Source: JAFDBW01 sp963825575
GTDB lineage: Bacteria > Desulfobacterota > Desulfuromonadia > Desulfuromonadales > BM103
Assembly (NCBI GenBank): GCA_963825575.1
Contig: CAWGUB010000021.1
Coordinates: 62,001-126,000, forward strand
Direction: 5' to 3'
Length of the DNA: 64,000 bases
The notes beneath the pieces are model-generated. The model saw only the letters and a program-made list of their open reading frames with translations, searched no databases and was not told the DNA's origin. This document shows positions 7,643 through 16,617 of this stretch, one piece after another (within the stretch, counting starts at the first letter, position 1; each line of letters starts with the position of its first letter). The position numbers and the translations under genes are program-made.

Positions 7643-9664
7643 TTGAGCACAGAGCCGCAAAAAGTCATTTCTCTTCCCAATCCTTCTGCCCAGAAGAAGG
7701 TCCCCCTTTCCCAATTGATCAACAAGTTGAACCATTCTAACTTTCAGGGTGAACCGGTTTTGGTCAACCTGAGACATAGAATATATGGCCATTCGCTGGC
7801 CTTGTATGCAACCCCACAGCCCTGTGTTGATGAGCTGCTGGAATGCCGCTGGTTGGCACAGGAGGACGATGACCAGCGGTTTAAAAACTACGACCTGGTT
7901 AACCTGGTAATGACCGATGGCCGTCGTTCAGTGCAAATTGTGCCGAACGTCGTCAATATGGATGCCCGACAGGTTACCTGCCGCCTCCCCGAGGAGTCCA
8001 AGGAGTCTGCAACACGTTCAATTCGTCGTTATCGTGGCAAGGATATCCAGGTTCAGTTGACTTCGAGCGGCGCAACTTTCCCCGGGGTGCTCGTCGATTA
8101 CAATGGGTTTTTCTTCCGGGTCAGCCTCCGGGCAGAGGCCCCAAGCTCATTTGAATGGATCAACAGAGTCGTCCCTGTCAACGTCACTTTGCTGCGCGAC
8201 GGTGAGCCGGTCTATATTGGCGATTGCAAGGTTCTACGTCACGGCGAAGGGCACGACGAGTGCGATTTTGTCCTGCAGCCGACTCGAGAGATGGTGCAAC
8301 GTTTCAAGGCCAAGGAGTTCCGGCCGGAGCGTCGCGAGCTTATCCCCAATCCGAGCCTCGTGTTCAAACACCCGATTACCGGAAAAACCGTAACGCTCAA
8401 AGTCAACGATTTGTCCGGAACCGGGTTTGGTGTCGTCGAACAGCGGACAGAGGCGACCTTGCTGCCCGGCATGATCTTGCCAAAGGTCGACATTCACTTC
8501 ACCAGCCGCATTCACTTGGTGTGTAAAGCGCAAGTGATTCATCGTAAATCCGAGGGGGGATTGGTTTATTCAGGCCTGGGAATTTTGGATATCGATATCC
8601 AGGACCACCTTGACCTGGTCGGTATGCTGTACCAAGCCAAGGACCCTGATACGATGGTGGCCAATCGCCTTGATCTCGATGCGTTGTGGGACTTCTTTTT
8701 TGAGACGGGTTTCATTTATCCGAGCAAGTACCAGCGCGTCTCTGAAAACAAGGACCTGTTCAAAGAGACCTATCAAAAGCTTTATGAAGGCAACCCGACC
8801 ATTTCGAGACATTTTACGCACATGGACCATGGCCAGATTCAAGGCCATTTTGCCATGCTCAGACTCTACGAAAAAACCTGGATCAACCACCATCATGCCG
8901 CACTCTCAAACAGCAACAAGGCCGGCCTGATTGTCATGGGCCGCATGACGGAATTTATCAACGAGGTCTATTCCTTGCGCGCCAGCAACTTCCTCTACAG
9001 CTCCGGTTATTACCGGACCGATAATAAATTCCCGGTCCGTTTCTTTGGTGGCTTCGCCAACAAGATGAACAACCCGAAAATATGCAGTATTGACCCTTAC
9101 GCGTTCATCAACTACGAAGCGAATCCTGTTGATCCGGACTGGGAAGCCGATGGCCGATGGGAGATAGCCAAGACTACGGCGGCGGACCTGGAAGAGTTGA
9201 ATGGATTCTATAACCAGACCTCCGGCGGCGGGATGTCCCTGGCAGCAACCGATATGCTGCCATCCAGCCTGCAGACTGGCACTCTGTCGGCAGAATATGA
9301 GAAACTGGGGTTCAGGCGTGAAATACACCGGATGTCCGTGCGTAAAAACGGCGAACTCAAAGCTGTTACGGCCGTTAATATCACAGATTTGGGCCTCAAT
9401 CTGTCCGAACTGAGTAATGCCGTGCATATTTACATCGTCGATGGCGCCGGTTTTACCAAACAGGATTTGCAACTTATGATGTCGTTGCTGGCAGTCAAGT
9501 TTAATCTGGAGCGGTATCCCGCAATGCTCTACCCGGGAGAGTTCCTGGATAAAATCGGCATGGCTGCAGACAAGACCTACACCCTGATGACAGTGAACCT
9601 GGCATATTGGGACGACTACATGCGCTACACCACTGATTTTCTCAAAAGAGCAAAGTTAAATTAA
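7643..9664 (+). CDS. PilZ-domain protein with C-terminal acyltransferase-like region
   Basis: About 673 residues with no signal peptide or membrane span. A PilZ-like segment (about 60-210) is followed by a better PilZ domain (about 220-330) with the c-di-GMP motifs RPERR and NDLSGTGFG. The last 320 residues carry a pattern reminiscent of GNAT-type acyltransferases (GFRREIHRMSVRKNGELKAV, then GLNLSEL) but no family is certain. It probably couples c-di-GMP to an enzymatic or binding output in the cytoplasm. Start: there is no in-frame ATG near the 5' end; TTG at 7643 behind AGGGG gives MSTEPQKV, while GTG at 7628 is the alternative and lacks a ribosome site. Its stop codon touches the next gene's ATG, so the two are one operon under the promoter at 7534. 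Confidence 0.75.
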   Translation: MSTEPQKVISLPNPSAQKKVPLSQLINKLNHSNFQGEPVLVNLRHRIYGHSLALYATPQPCVDELLECRWLAQEDDDQRFKNYDLVNLVMTDGRRSVQIVPNVVNMDARQVTCRLPEESKESATRSIRRYRGKDIQVQLTSSGATFPGVLVDYNGFFFRVSLRAEAPSSFEWINRVVPVNVTLLRDGEPVYIGDCKVLRHGEGHDECDFVLQPTREMVQRFKAKEFRPERRELIPNPSLVFKHPITGKTVTLKVNDLSGTGFGVVEQRTEATLLPGMILPKVDIHFTSRIHLVCKAQVIHRKSEGGLVYSGLGILDIDIQDHLDLVGMLYQAKDPDTMVANRLDLDALWDFFFETGFIYPSKYQRVSENKDLFKETYQKLYEGNPTISRHFTHMDHGQIQGHFAMLRLYEKTWINHHHAALSNSNKAGLIVMGRMTEFINEVYSLRASNFLYSSGYYRTDNKFPVRFFGGFANKMNNPKICSIDPYAFINYEANPVDPDWEADGRWEIAKTTAADLEELNGFYNQTSGGGMSLAATDMLPSSLQTGTLSAEYEKLGFRREIHRMSVRKNGELKAVTAVNITDLGLNLSELSNAVHIYIVDGAGFTKQDLQLMMSLLAVKFNLERYPAMLYPGEFLDKIGMAADKTYTLMTVNLAYWDDYMRYTTDFLKRAKLN

Positions 9665-11984
9665 ATGGATTCCCACAAGCCTAAAGAAAAACAGCTTTAC
9701 AGCTCGCGCACGATCGATCCTTATATCAAACTGATCAAGGATCGCTATCAAATCGTCGATATCGACGAGATCCTGCGTTACGCGGATATCGACCCGTGGG
9801 AGGCGGCGGACCAGTCGCACTGGTTTACCCAGAGGCAAATCAACAGGTTTGTCAAACGTGCCGTGGAGTTGACAGGCAACAAGGAATTGGCCAACGAGGC
9901 CGGCCGGTATGTCGTGTCGCCGGAAACCTTCGGCTTTGTCCGCACCTACGCGTTGAGTTTCATCAACCCGCACATGATGTTTGAAAAGATTGGTGATGTG
10001 GTTCACCGGTTGTCACGTTCCTCGACCTACTCTTCGCGCAAGATCAGCGAAACCGGGGTCGAGATTGTGGTCAAACCCCTGCCAGGGATTCAGGAGGAAC
10101 CTTTCCAATGTGAAAACCGCATGGGAGTGTTCGAGGCCGGGATCGAGAACTTCAACTACAAACTGGAGGCGATCGAGCACCCGGAGTGCATGTTCACAGG
10201 GGCGGCAAGGTCTGCCGCTACGTGTTGCGGTGGAGGATGACGAGGGCCGCACGAATCAGGCGGGCTCGCAACGTGTCGATACTGGCTCTGCCTCTATCGA
10301 ATATCCCGGCATTTGTTTTTGACCCTCTTTCGCTGCTGGCGACTGTCCCGCTCAGCCTCGCGGCCTATGCGATCCTCGACAGAGCGACGACCAAAGCCGA
10401 ACTGACCGAAATCAGTAACAGTATGGAGCAATTGTCGAATCGCGTGATCAGCTTATGGAGCAGCTCGACGCAAACTACAACAACGCGATGCTGACCAGTG
10501 AAATCGGCCATGCGATCAGCTCCCTGGAATCTATTGACCGGGTGTTGAAATCGGTTGTCGAGGTGCTCGGCAAGCGTCTTGATTTTGACCGCGGCATGAT
10601 CATGCTTGCCAATGAAGACCGGACCCGCCTGACTTACCGCGCCGGGTTCGGTCATATAGACGAGCATCGTTTTATCCTTGAGCGTGCCAGCTTCCGCCTC
10701 GACAACCCCGACTCCCGGGGCATCTTTGTCGAAGCCTTTAAACAACAGAGGCCTTTCCTGGTGGATGATTTCGAAGCTTTTGAGCGTCGTCATACCACAC
10801 ACAGTATCAATGTTGCCAAGGCCCTTGGAGTCAAATCGTTCGTCTGCTGCCCGATTGTCTGTGAAGGAGAAACAGTGGGGGTCCTGGCAGTCGATAACCT
10901 GAAAACAAGTCGCTCGCTCATGCAGCGAGACAAGTCACTACTTATGGGGATTGCGCCAGTGATTGGAGTTGCGATTAGAAACGCTGAGCATTTGTTGGCC
11001 AAGGACCGTGAATTCAGATCGACCCTGCAGGTCCTCGCCGCCAGTATCGACGCCCGTGATCCATTGACCGCCGGCCATTCGGAAAAAGTCACTGAACTCT
11101 CGGTTGGCATCTGCGACGCAATGGAGCTCGATGTGGCGTTTCGCGAGTGCGTCCGGGTCGCCTCGCTGCTTCACGATTATGGCAAAATTGGCGTCCCGGA
11201 CTCGATTCTTAAAAAAGATGGCCGACTTAACCATGAAGAGTACGAAATCATCAAGACCCACTCCAACAAGACTCGCGATATCCTGTCCCAGATCAATTTC
11301 GAAGGGAAGTATAAGGATGTTCCCGAGATTGCCGGTTCTCATCACGAGAAGTGGGACGGGCAAGGCTATCCTGATGGCCTGGTCGGTGAGGATATCCACC
11401 TGGGCGCACGAATTGTCGCCGTGGCAGATTTTTACGAGGCGGTCACCTCCAAACGGCACTACCGTGAGCCTATGCCAGCCGATGTCGCTCTCAAACTGAT
11501 ACTGGAGCAGAGAGGTACAGCCTTCGACCCTGTCGTCGTTGATGCCTTTCTCCGCTATCTTGATAAAATCGAGAATGGTGGGCCGCAGAACAGAGAAGGT
11601 GGTGATGGTGGGGGAGAGAAAGTCTGTGTCCTGCGCAAGACCCGCGTGCCGGTCAAGGCCCCTGCTGAGATAAAAACGCAAAAGGGCTCGATCAAGGGGC
11701 AGGTTCACGATGTCAGTTCGTCAGGGGCGTACCTGTCGGTTCCGGAGGACATGGCCGAAGGGTTGATGATTCGTGTCACGCTGCACCTCCCGGGTTATGA
11801 CCGCCCCCTGGAGGCTGCCGGGCGGATTGCATGGATCAACAGTGGCGACCGTCGTCCCAAGCCGCATTTTCCCGAGGGGGTCGGTGTAGAGTTTACAGAT
11901 TTTGACGAGAGTGGTGAGGATGACCTGCAGGACTATATCCAACTGAACCATCCTGAGTTTAAACACCAGGGATCGCTCCATTAG
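9665..11984 (+). pseudogene. Membrane sensor with GAF, HD-GYP and PilZ domains; two frameshifts (about 10200 and 10442)
   Basis: The ATG immediately follows the upstream stop. Frame one (9665-10240) holds a roughly 175-residue N-terminal sensor module of a kind seen ahead of other deltaproteobacterial signalling domains; I cannot name it. Its end, HPECMFTG, continues one frame over as GGKVCRYVLRW with two hydrophobic segments to about 10440. A second slip then restores a 509-codon frame (10455-11984) with a GAF domain, a complete HD-GYP domain (LLHDYGKIGVPDSIL, HHEKWDGQGYPDGL) and a C-terminal PilZ domain (VHDVSSSGAYLS). HD-GYP proteins hydrolyse c-di-GMP. The C-terminal frame could still make a soluble GAF-HD-GYP-PilZ enzyme if translated. 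A base is missing near 10199-10205 (a GGGG run) and another near 10441-10443. Confidence 0.75.
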
Positions 11985-12034
11985 AGCAACTCCTTGCATC
12001 AAGCCTCCATTCCCGCGGGCATTCCGCCCAGCAT

Positions 12035-12859
12035 TTACCGATCGGCGGGCTTAAGCCCCGGGTTCACTCCGCGGCTGATGATGATCGGCGTATAGGTAAA
12101 ACGCTTCGGACTGGAAAAGAATGCCTTGAACTCCTCCACAAACTCCTCGTACCCCCCAGCATAGTCATCAAAGGTCCAGCCGGAACGCTTTCCTGCCAGC
12201 TCGATTTTTTGCCACCAGTGCCAACGGTCCAAATCAGAGAGCTCCCCATAGATCAGATGATGGGGGCGCATATCTGATTCGATATCAACCATCCCGGCGT
12301 CAAAGAGGAAATAATGGAGTTTACGTCCGGCATAAGGATCGAAGTTGTTGTTTTTCATCTGGCACTCCATGATCTTCTGAATGGTTTTTTCCAGACGTTC
12401 GGAGAGGCCGTAATGGTTTAAACAGTTATGGTCAAGGTCGGCCAAACAAAGAATCCCGCCTTTTTTAAGCGACTTGGTCAGGTGCTTGACGAGTTGAGAG
12501 CCTTCATGTAAATAGAATTCGAGAACGAAACGTACCCAGATAAAATCAAACTCTCCGAGGTCGGACAGATCACTAAAAAAATCACGGTGTCCAAATTCCA
12601 CCCAATCGCTACCGTATTTCTGCTTCGCGTATGTAATCCGTTCTTGCGAGTTATCTACCCCGACCGCCTTGCCACCCGGTTGTGCCGCCAAGGCGAGGGT
12701 GGACGTTGTAATGCCGGGACCACATCCTACATCGAGAATCCGCATGCCGGGCTTTAAACCCGCCCAGAGCGATTGGTCGATGACGGCTTGCTTATCGGTC
12801 TTGATTTCCAGGCGTTCTGTTTCTTTTTCCCCTTCGGGGAAGTATGGTTTGTCGATCAT
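12035..12859 (-). CDS. Class I SAM-dependent methyltransferase
   Basis: A 274-residue cytoplasmic protein with the Rossmann methyltransferase core. Motif I, RILDVGCGPGITTS, is at about residues 41-54, an acidic residue follows in VGVDNS, and motif IV-like FDFIWVRFVLEF comes next. The C-terminal 90 residues (from about 175) are a substrate-binding extension rich in aromatics. Substrate unknown. The frame remains open upstream, but ATG at 12859 has AGGAG six bases before it and the upstream residues look non-coding. Convergent with the HD-GYP gene and divergent from the second radical SAM gene. Confidence 0.85.
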   Translation of the reverse strand: MIDKPYFPEGEKETERLEIKTDKQAVIDQSLWAGLKPGMRILDVGCGPGITTSTLALAAQPGGKAVGVDNSQERITYAKQKYGSDWVEFGHRDFFSDLSDLGEFDFIWVRFVLEFYLHEGSQLVKHLTKSLKKGGILCLADLDHNCLNHYGLSERLEKTIQKIMECQMKNNNFDPYAGRKLHYFLFDAGMVDIESDMRPHHLIYGELSDLDRWHWWQKIELAGKRSGWTFDDYAGGYEEFVEEFKAFFSSPKRFTYTPIIISRGVNPGLKPADR

Positions 12860-13273
12860 AAATGACTCCTGTATTTCCCCCTTCCTTACATACGCACCAT
12901 ACACTAGCAGAATAAATATTTGTGATAAAAGTAAAATTACCGTGTAGTTACAGGCGGTAAAAAAAAGGACTTTGCCGGGCCCGGTTCGATCGCCTGCCGC
13001 GAGCGGACTGTGTAAAGGAAGGCCCACGGCAGCGGTTGGTAGCGTCCAGGCCTGACTCCCTGTTAGGAACTGCACACGGAACAGTAACGTTACTTGTTGA
13101 GCTTGATCGCAAGATATGGCGACTAATCAGGTTGTATGACACAAACTATCGTGTTAATTTCAAAACAATCTTTCATGCAGGAGGAGCCTGCCTGAGCCGT
13201 GCAACCAGGTCATATGAGAAAGCTCCGGCGTGGTCATCGCCAGATCGATGGCTGAAAGGGAAATGACCCTGCT
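12860..13273. other. 414-base divergent spacer
   Basis: Lies between the methyltransferase and radical SAM genes. I find no coding frame with a ribosome site and no riboswitch consensus. It contains the palindrome at 13080-13098 described separately and an AGGAGGAGC purine-rich stretch at about 13181-13189 that is not placed before any usable start. Confidence 0.4.
13080..13098. promoter_or_regulatory. Palindromic candidate operator
   Basis: GTAACGTTAC (13084-13093) is a perfect 10-bp palindrome extended on both sides by AACA and TTGTT, giving a near-symmetric 19-base site upstream of the B12 radical SAM gene. Size and symmetry fit a TetR- or MarR-type operator. No such regulator is adjacent. 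Confidence 0.35.
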
Positions 13274-14665
13274 GTGACCAAAGCAGCAGAACCGGGACCG
13301 AAACCACAGCGCATGAATCTTCTCTTTATCCAGCCATCCCAACTAGACGAGCAAGGCCGTGTGGTGAAGTACCGCAAAGGCTACATGCCTTCGCTGGCCC
13401 TTGCCATCCTGATCGGCTTAACCCCGGGCAAACACCGGACCACGGTCGTTAACGACCTGGTAGAAGAGATCCCTTTCGACGACAAATTCGATCTGGTCTG
13501 TATCACGGTCATGACCGTACAAGCTCCCCGTGCCTACCAGATTGCAGATCGGTTCCGTGCCGGAGGAGTGAAAGTTGTCCTCGGCGGCATTCACCCAACC
13601 TTTATGGCAGAAGAGGCCGCTCAGCACGCTGATACTGTAGTTGTCGGTGAGGCAGAAACTGTCTGGGAAACGCTGCTGGAAGAGTTTCAAGCGGGCCAGC
13701 TCAAACATCGCTATATGGCGGAGGGGCATCCCCCACTGGACCGTCTGGTGATCCCGGGATGGGAACACTTCAATCTGGCTGTCTACCGGAATTCTGCCGG
13801 CAGCAGCATGCCGCGAATCCCGATTTACACAACCAGGGGCTGTCTCTACAGCTGCAGCTTTTGCTCGGTTAGTAAGGCCTATGGTCGCACCCATCGGCAC
13901 AAACCGATTGCCAACGTTCTCGAGGAAGTCGCCGCGTCATGCGCCGACACCTATTTCTTTGTTGACGACAACATTGTCTGCAACTTCGACTATGCCGAGG
14001 AACTGTTCCAGGCCTTATCCGGGAGAAATGTGCGCTGGCTTTCCCAGGCCAGCATGCAGCTGTTCAAACGCCCAGACCTGATTTTCCTTGCCGCGAAATC
14101 GGGTTGTAAAAGCCTGTTCCTGGGGATTGAATCGATTACCCCGGAAACGCTCAAGGGGATGAAGAAAGGTTTTAACAACCCGGATTCCTACCCGGAGTTT
14201 TTTGAACTTTTGCATCGTTCCGGTATCCGGCCCCTAGTCAGTATGATTATCGGTCTAGATCAGGACACCCCCGAAGATATCGAGCGGACCCTGGATTTCC
14301 TGATCGCGCAAAAGATCCAGAACGTCTATCTGTCAATATATACCCCACTGCCGGGGACAGATGTTTATGCCGAGATGGAACGGAACGGACGCATTATTGA
14401 CCGGGACTGGTCAAAATATGATTTGAGCCACGTTGTGCATCAGCCGGTCAACTTCACCCCCGAGGCGCTGGAAAGCACATACTGGCAGATATACGGGCGC
14501 CTTTATTCCTTCGGCGCCATTATCAGCCGCAGCTTTGGCAGCCTGACGAAGCTGAGGGTTGATCGCGGTAAGTCGCTTCGAGACATCCTGGTACAAATTC
14601 ACATGAATGCGCAGATTCGCAATCGTGAACATCTCCAGGCTCTGGGGATTGGCAGAATCAGATAG
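13274..14665 (+). CDS. B12-binding-domain radical SAM protein
   Basis: 463 residues from GTG 13274; ATG at 13313 (MNLLFIQPSQ) is an alternative, and neither has a strong ribosome site. An N-terminal cobalamin-binding-like domain (about 15-150, with VVLGGIHPTF and VVVGEAE) precedes a radical SAM core with RGCLYSCSFCS (CxxxCxxC, about residue 190). It resembles the hopanoid/lipid-modifying B12 radical SAM group in overall layout, but the substrate is not determined. The following DUF2817 peptidase starts 8 bases after its stop, so the two are an operon. It is intact, unlike the paralogous-type gene at 3255. Confidence 0.85.
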   Translation: MTKAAEPGPKPQRMNLLFIQPSQLDEQGRVVKYRKGYMPSLALAILIGLTPGKHRTTVVNDLVEEIPFDDKFDLVCITVMTVQAPRAYQIADRFRAGGVKVVLGGIHPTFMAEEAAQHADTVVVGEAETVWETLLEEFQAGQLKHRYMAEGHPPLDRLVIPGWEHFNLAVYRNSAGSSMPRIPIYTTRGCLYSCSFCSVSKAYGRTHRHKPIANVLEEVAASCADTYFFVDDNIVCNFDYAEELFQALSGRNVRWLSQASMQLFKRPDLIFLAAKSGCKSLFLGIESITPETLKGMKKGFNNPDSYPEFFELLHRSGIRPLVSMIIGLDQDTPEDIERTLDFLIAQKIQNVYLSIYTPLPGTDVYAEMERNGRIIDRDWSKYDLSHVVHQPVNFTPEALESTYWQIYGRLYSFGAIISRSFGSLTKLRVDRGKSLRDILVQIHMNAQIRNREHLQALGIGRIR

Positions 14666-14673
14666 AAAGGGTC

Positions 14674-15753
14674 ATGCCGGTCGTGAATCCGGAAGAGTAT
14701 TTCTCCAGCGAATACCAGCAGGCACGCAGCCGTTTTGTCGCCGCAGTTGAACAGGGTGGGGGGAGCTTGTCTCACCTGGCACTGCAGTCGGATGAGGCAG
14801 GGCGTGAACTTTTTACCGATATTGCCTGGTTCGGTCATAAAAATCCTTGCAAGGCCTTGTTATTGGTCTCCGGAGTGCACGGTGTGGAAGGCTTCGCCGG
14901 ATCAGCCGTTCAGCTGGCGACCCTGAATAAGCTGCCGGCACTGCAGGACGATACGGCGCTGGTGGTGATGCACGTACTCAACCCCTACGGTATGGCCAAC
15001 CTTCGCCGGTTTAACCGCAACAATGTTGATTTGAACCGGAACTTCCACTTCTCGGACAATGGCTGGCAGGGCGAACCGAAAGGATATGCCGCACTCGATA
15101 AATTCTTCAACCCGACCCACCCACCGGCTGCGGATTTCTTTTATTTCAGGCTCTTTTTGGCCTGGCTCCGTTTTGGCAATGCTTGCGTAAGACAGGCCGT
15201 GACGGGAGGGCAGTACCATTATCCCATGGGGCTTTATTTCGGCGGCAATAACCTGGAACCTGAGGCTGCCGGGTACATCAAATGGCTTAGAGATTCGCCC
15301 CTGCTGAACATAGGCAAACTGATGGTGATCGATTTTCATACCGGACTCGGGCGATTTGGCGAACAGTCGCTGTTTATGCGCTCCAGCCCGGACAAGCGGG
15401 AGAATCTCTCACGTAAACTGGGTGTTGCCGTCACACCGAGCAAGACCGAATCAAAAACCATGGGCTACCATCATGGTGGTGGAAATAGCGGTGTGTATCG
15501 AAAGCTTTTCACTGGAGGGGAGCTGACTTGTTTGACCGTCGAATACGGTACCTACTCAGGGCCAAGGATGTTGCATGCTTTGCGTGCTGAAAATCAATAT
15601 CACCACTATGGAGACAGGAACCTGGCCCATTGGTCAAAGCAGAACCTGAAAGAAGCTTTTTGTCCAGAATCGAAGGATTGGCAACGACGGGTGGTTATCC
15701 AGGGGAGTGGATTGATCGAACAATCTGTAAATTATATTTCTCTACCTGATTGA
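14674..15753 (+). CDS. DUF2817 family zinc carboxypeptidase-like protein (M14 superfamily)
   Basis: A 359-residue protein with the DUF2817 zinc-site motif SGVHGVEGFAGS (H and E ligands, about residues 67-78), then NPYGMANLRRFNRNNVDLNRNF (arginine and asparagine of the M14 substrate site), IDFHTGLG (third zinc ligand) and a catalytic glutamate candidate in TVEYGTYSG. Family members are predicted metallopeptidases or amidases, mostly without known substrates. There is no signal peptide. AAAGGG lies just before the ATG, and the gene is coupled to the upstream radical SAM gene, so it may process the same product (inference). Confidence 0.85.
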   Translation: MPVVNPEEYFSSEYQQARSRFVAAVEQGGGSLSHLALQSDEAGRELFTDIAWFGHKNPCKALLLVSGVHGVEGFAGSAVQLATLNKLPALQDDTALVVMHVLNPYGMANLRRFNRNNVDLNRNFHFSDNGWQGEPKGYAALDKFFNPTHPPAADFFYFRLFLAWLRFGNACVRQAVTGGQYHYPMGLYFGGNNLEPEAAGYIKWLRDSPLLNIGKLMVIDFHTGLGRFGEQSLFMRSSPDKRENLSRKLGVAVTPSKTESKTMGYHHGGGNSGVYRKLFTGGELTCLTVEYGTYSGPRMLHALRAENQYHHYGDRNLAHWSKQNLKEAFCPESKDWQRRVVIQGSGLIEQSVNYISLPD

Positions 15754-15789
15754 AGACCATACCGTTAAATATTTATTTGAAAAGATAAT

Positions 15790-15816
15790 GGCCCGCACAG
15801 TTGTTCGGGCCTTTCT
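15790..15816 (+). terminator. Intrinsic terminator after DUF2817 gene
   Basis: GGCCCG (15790-15795) and CGGGCC (15806-15811) enclose a 10-base loop and are followed by TTTCT on the plus strand, about 40 bases after the peptidase stop. Confidence 0.7.
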
Positions 15817-15821
15817 GTATC

Positions 15822-15904
15822 TGGTGAAGGCCGGAATCGAACCGGCACGGGCAAAGCCCATCGGTTTTTGAGATCGACGTGTCTACCAATTCCACCACTT
15901 CGGC
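15822..15904 (-). tRNA. tRNA-Leu (anticodon CAA), structurally defective copy
   Basis: The minus strand reads as a class II tRNA-Leu: 5' acceptor GCCGAAG, a D-arm with GGTAGAC, loop CTCAAAA (anticodon CAA), a long variable arm GGGC/GCCC, a T-arm GCCGG-TTCGATT-CCGGC and a terminal ACCA. Two faults are visible. The 3' acceptor strand is CTTC followed directly by ACCA, so GGC, needed to pair with the 5' GCC, is missing. The anticodon stem TCGAT/ACCGA contains an A-C mismatch where G-C is expected. Length is 83 bases instead of about 86. Either a decaying copy or sequence error; if real it is unlikely to be charged efficiently. Confidence 0.75.
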
Positions 15905-15958
15905 AAGAGGTGTGCGTTATATGGATTGACCATGATGCGGTCAAGAGTTAACAGAATG

Positions 15959-15990
15959 AAAAAGGGCTACGCAATCTTGCGTAGCCCTTT
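15959..15990 (-). terminator. Intrinsic terminator after tRNA-Ala
   Basis: Perfect 12-bp inverted repeat AAAGGGCTACGC (15961-15972) / GCGTAGCCCTTT (15979-15990) with a 6-base loop. On the minus strand it ends in a run of five T, so it terminates the tRNA-Ala transcript just before the defective tRNA-Leu. Confidence 0.8.
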
Positions 15991-15995
15991 GATCT

Positions 15996-16071
<76 letters not shown>

Positions 16072-16139
16072 GAACAGGAGCAGATTTATAACAGAGCACC
16101 AGCGGAGTGTCAACAGCTTTTTTGGCGCTCGGCTGTGCT

Positions 16140-16514
16140 TCAGCTGTCCTTGAATTCGCTGTTGCTGCCAGAGGTGCTGCGGAACAGGGTGAGCAACATC
16201 TTGAAGCGTTTGACGGCTTTGACCTCGTGTGAAATGCCGCCGGGCATGAGTATGATCTCGCCTGCAGAGACGCTGTGCGGTTTGCCGCCAATGATGATTT
16301 GCGCTTCGCCGTCGAGAACCTGGACGAAAGCATGGAAGGGCACGGTGTGTTCCGAGAGGGCCTGTCCGGCGTCGAAGCTGAACACGGTCAGGGTCCCGGT
16401 ATCATGCTGCAGCAGGGTGCGGCTGACGACGGCACCGTCCTGGTAAGGGGTCATCTCGGCCAGGGCATAGGCCCTGGCGGGGTCGACATGGATCTTGGCG
16501 GGTTGATCTGACAT
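16140..16514 (-). CDS. Cupin-domain protein
   Basis: A 124-residue single-domain cupin. Motif 1 is represented by SEHTVPFHAFVQVLDGEAQI and motif 2 by PGGISHEVKAV, which together supply metal-binding histidines of a small beta-barrel. The role is unknown; such proteins bind small ligands or act as simple dioxygenases or isomerases. GGAGG lies before ATG 16514. Same strand as purC, with about 100 bases between them. Confidence 0.8.
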   Translation of the reverse strand: MSDQPAKIHVDPARAYALAEMTPYQDGAVVSRTLLQHDTGTLTVFSFDAGQALSEHTVPFHAFVQVLDGEAQIIIGGKPHSVSAGEIILMPGGISHEVKAVKRFKMLLTLFRSTSGSNSEFKDS

Positions 16515-16617
16515 AGCGTTCCTCCAGTCATCTAAGTGAGTTTGGAGTAGAGCTTATCATCCGTTGCCCGGGCCGGCATTGATCGACGTCAAGAATTCAA
16601 AGGAATTACTGTGCCGC

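Noticed and set aside
12860..13273. Cobalamin riboswitch before the B12 radical SAM gene
   Set aside because: No B12-box-like conserved sequence or multi-helix layout could be recognised.
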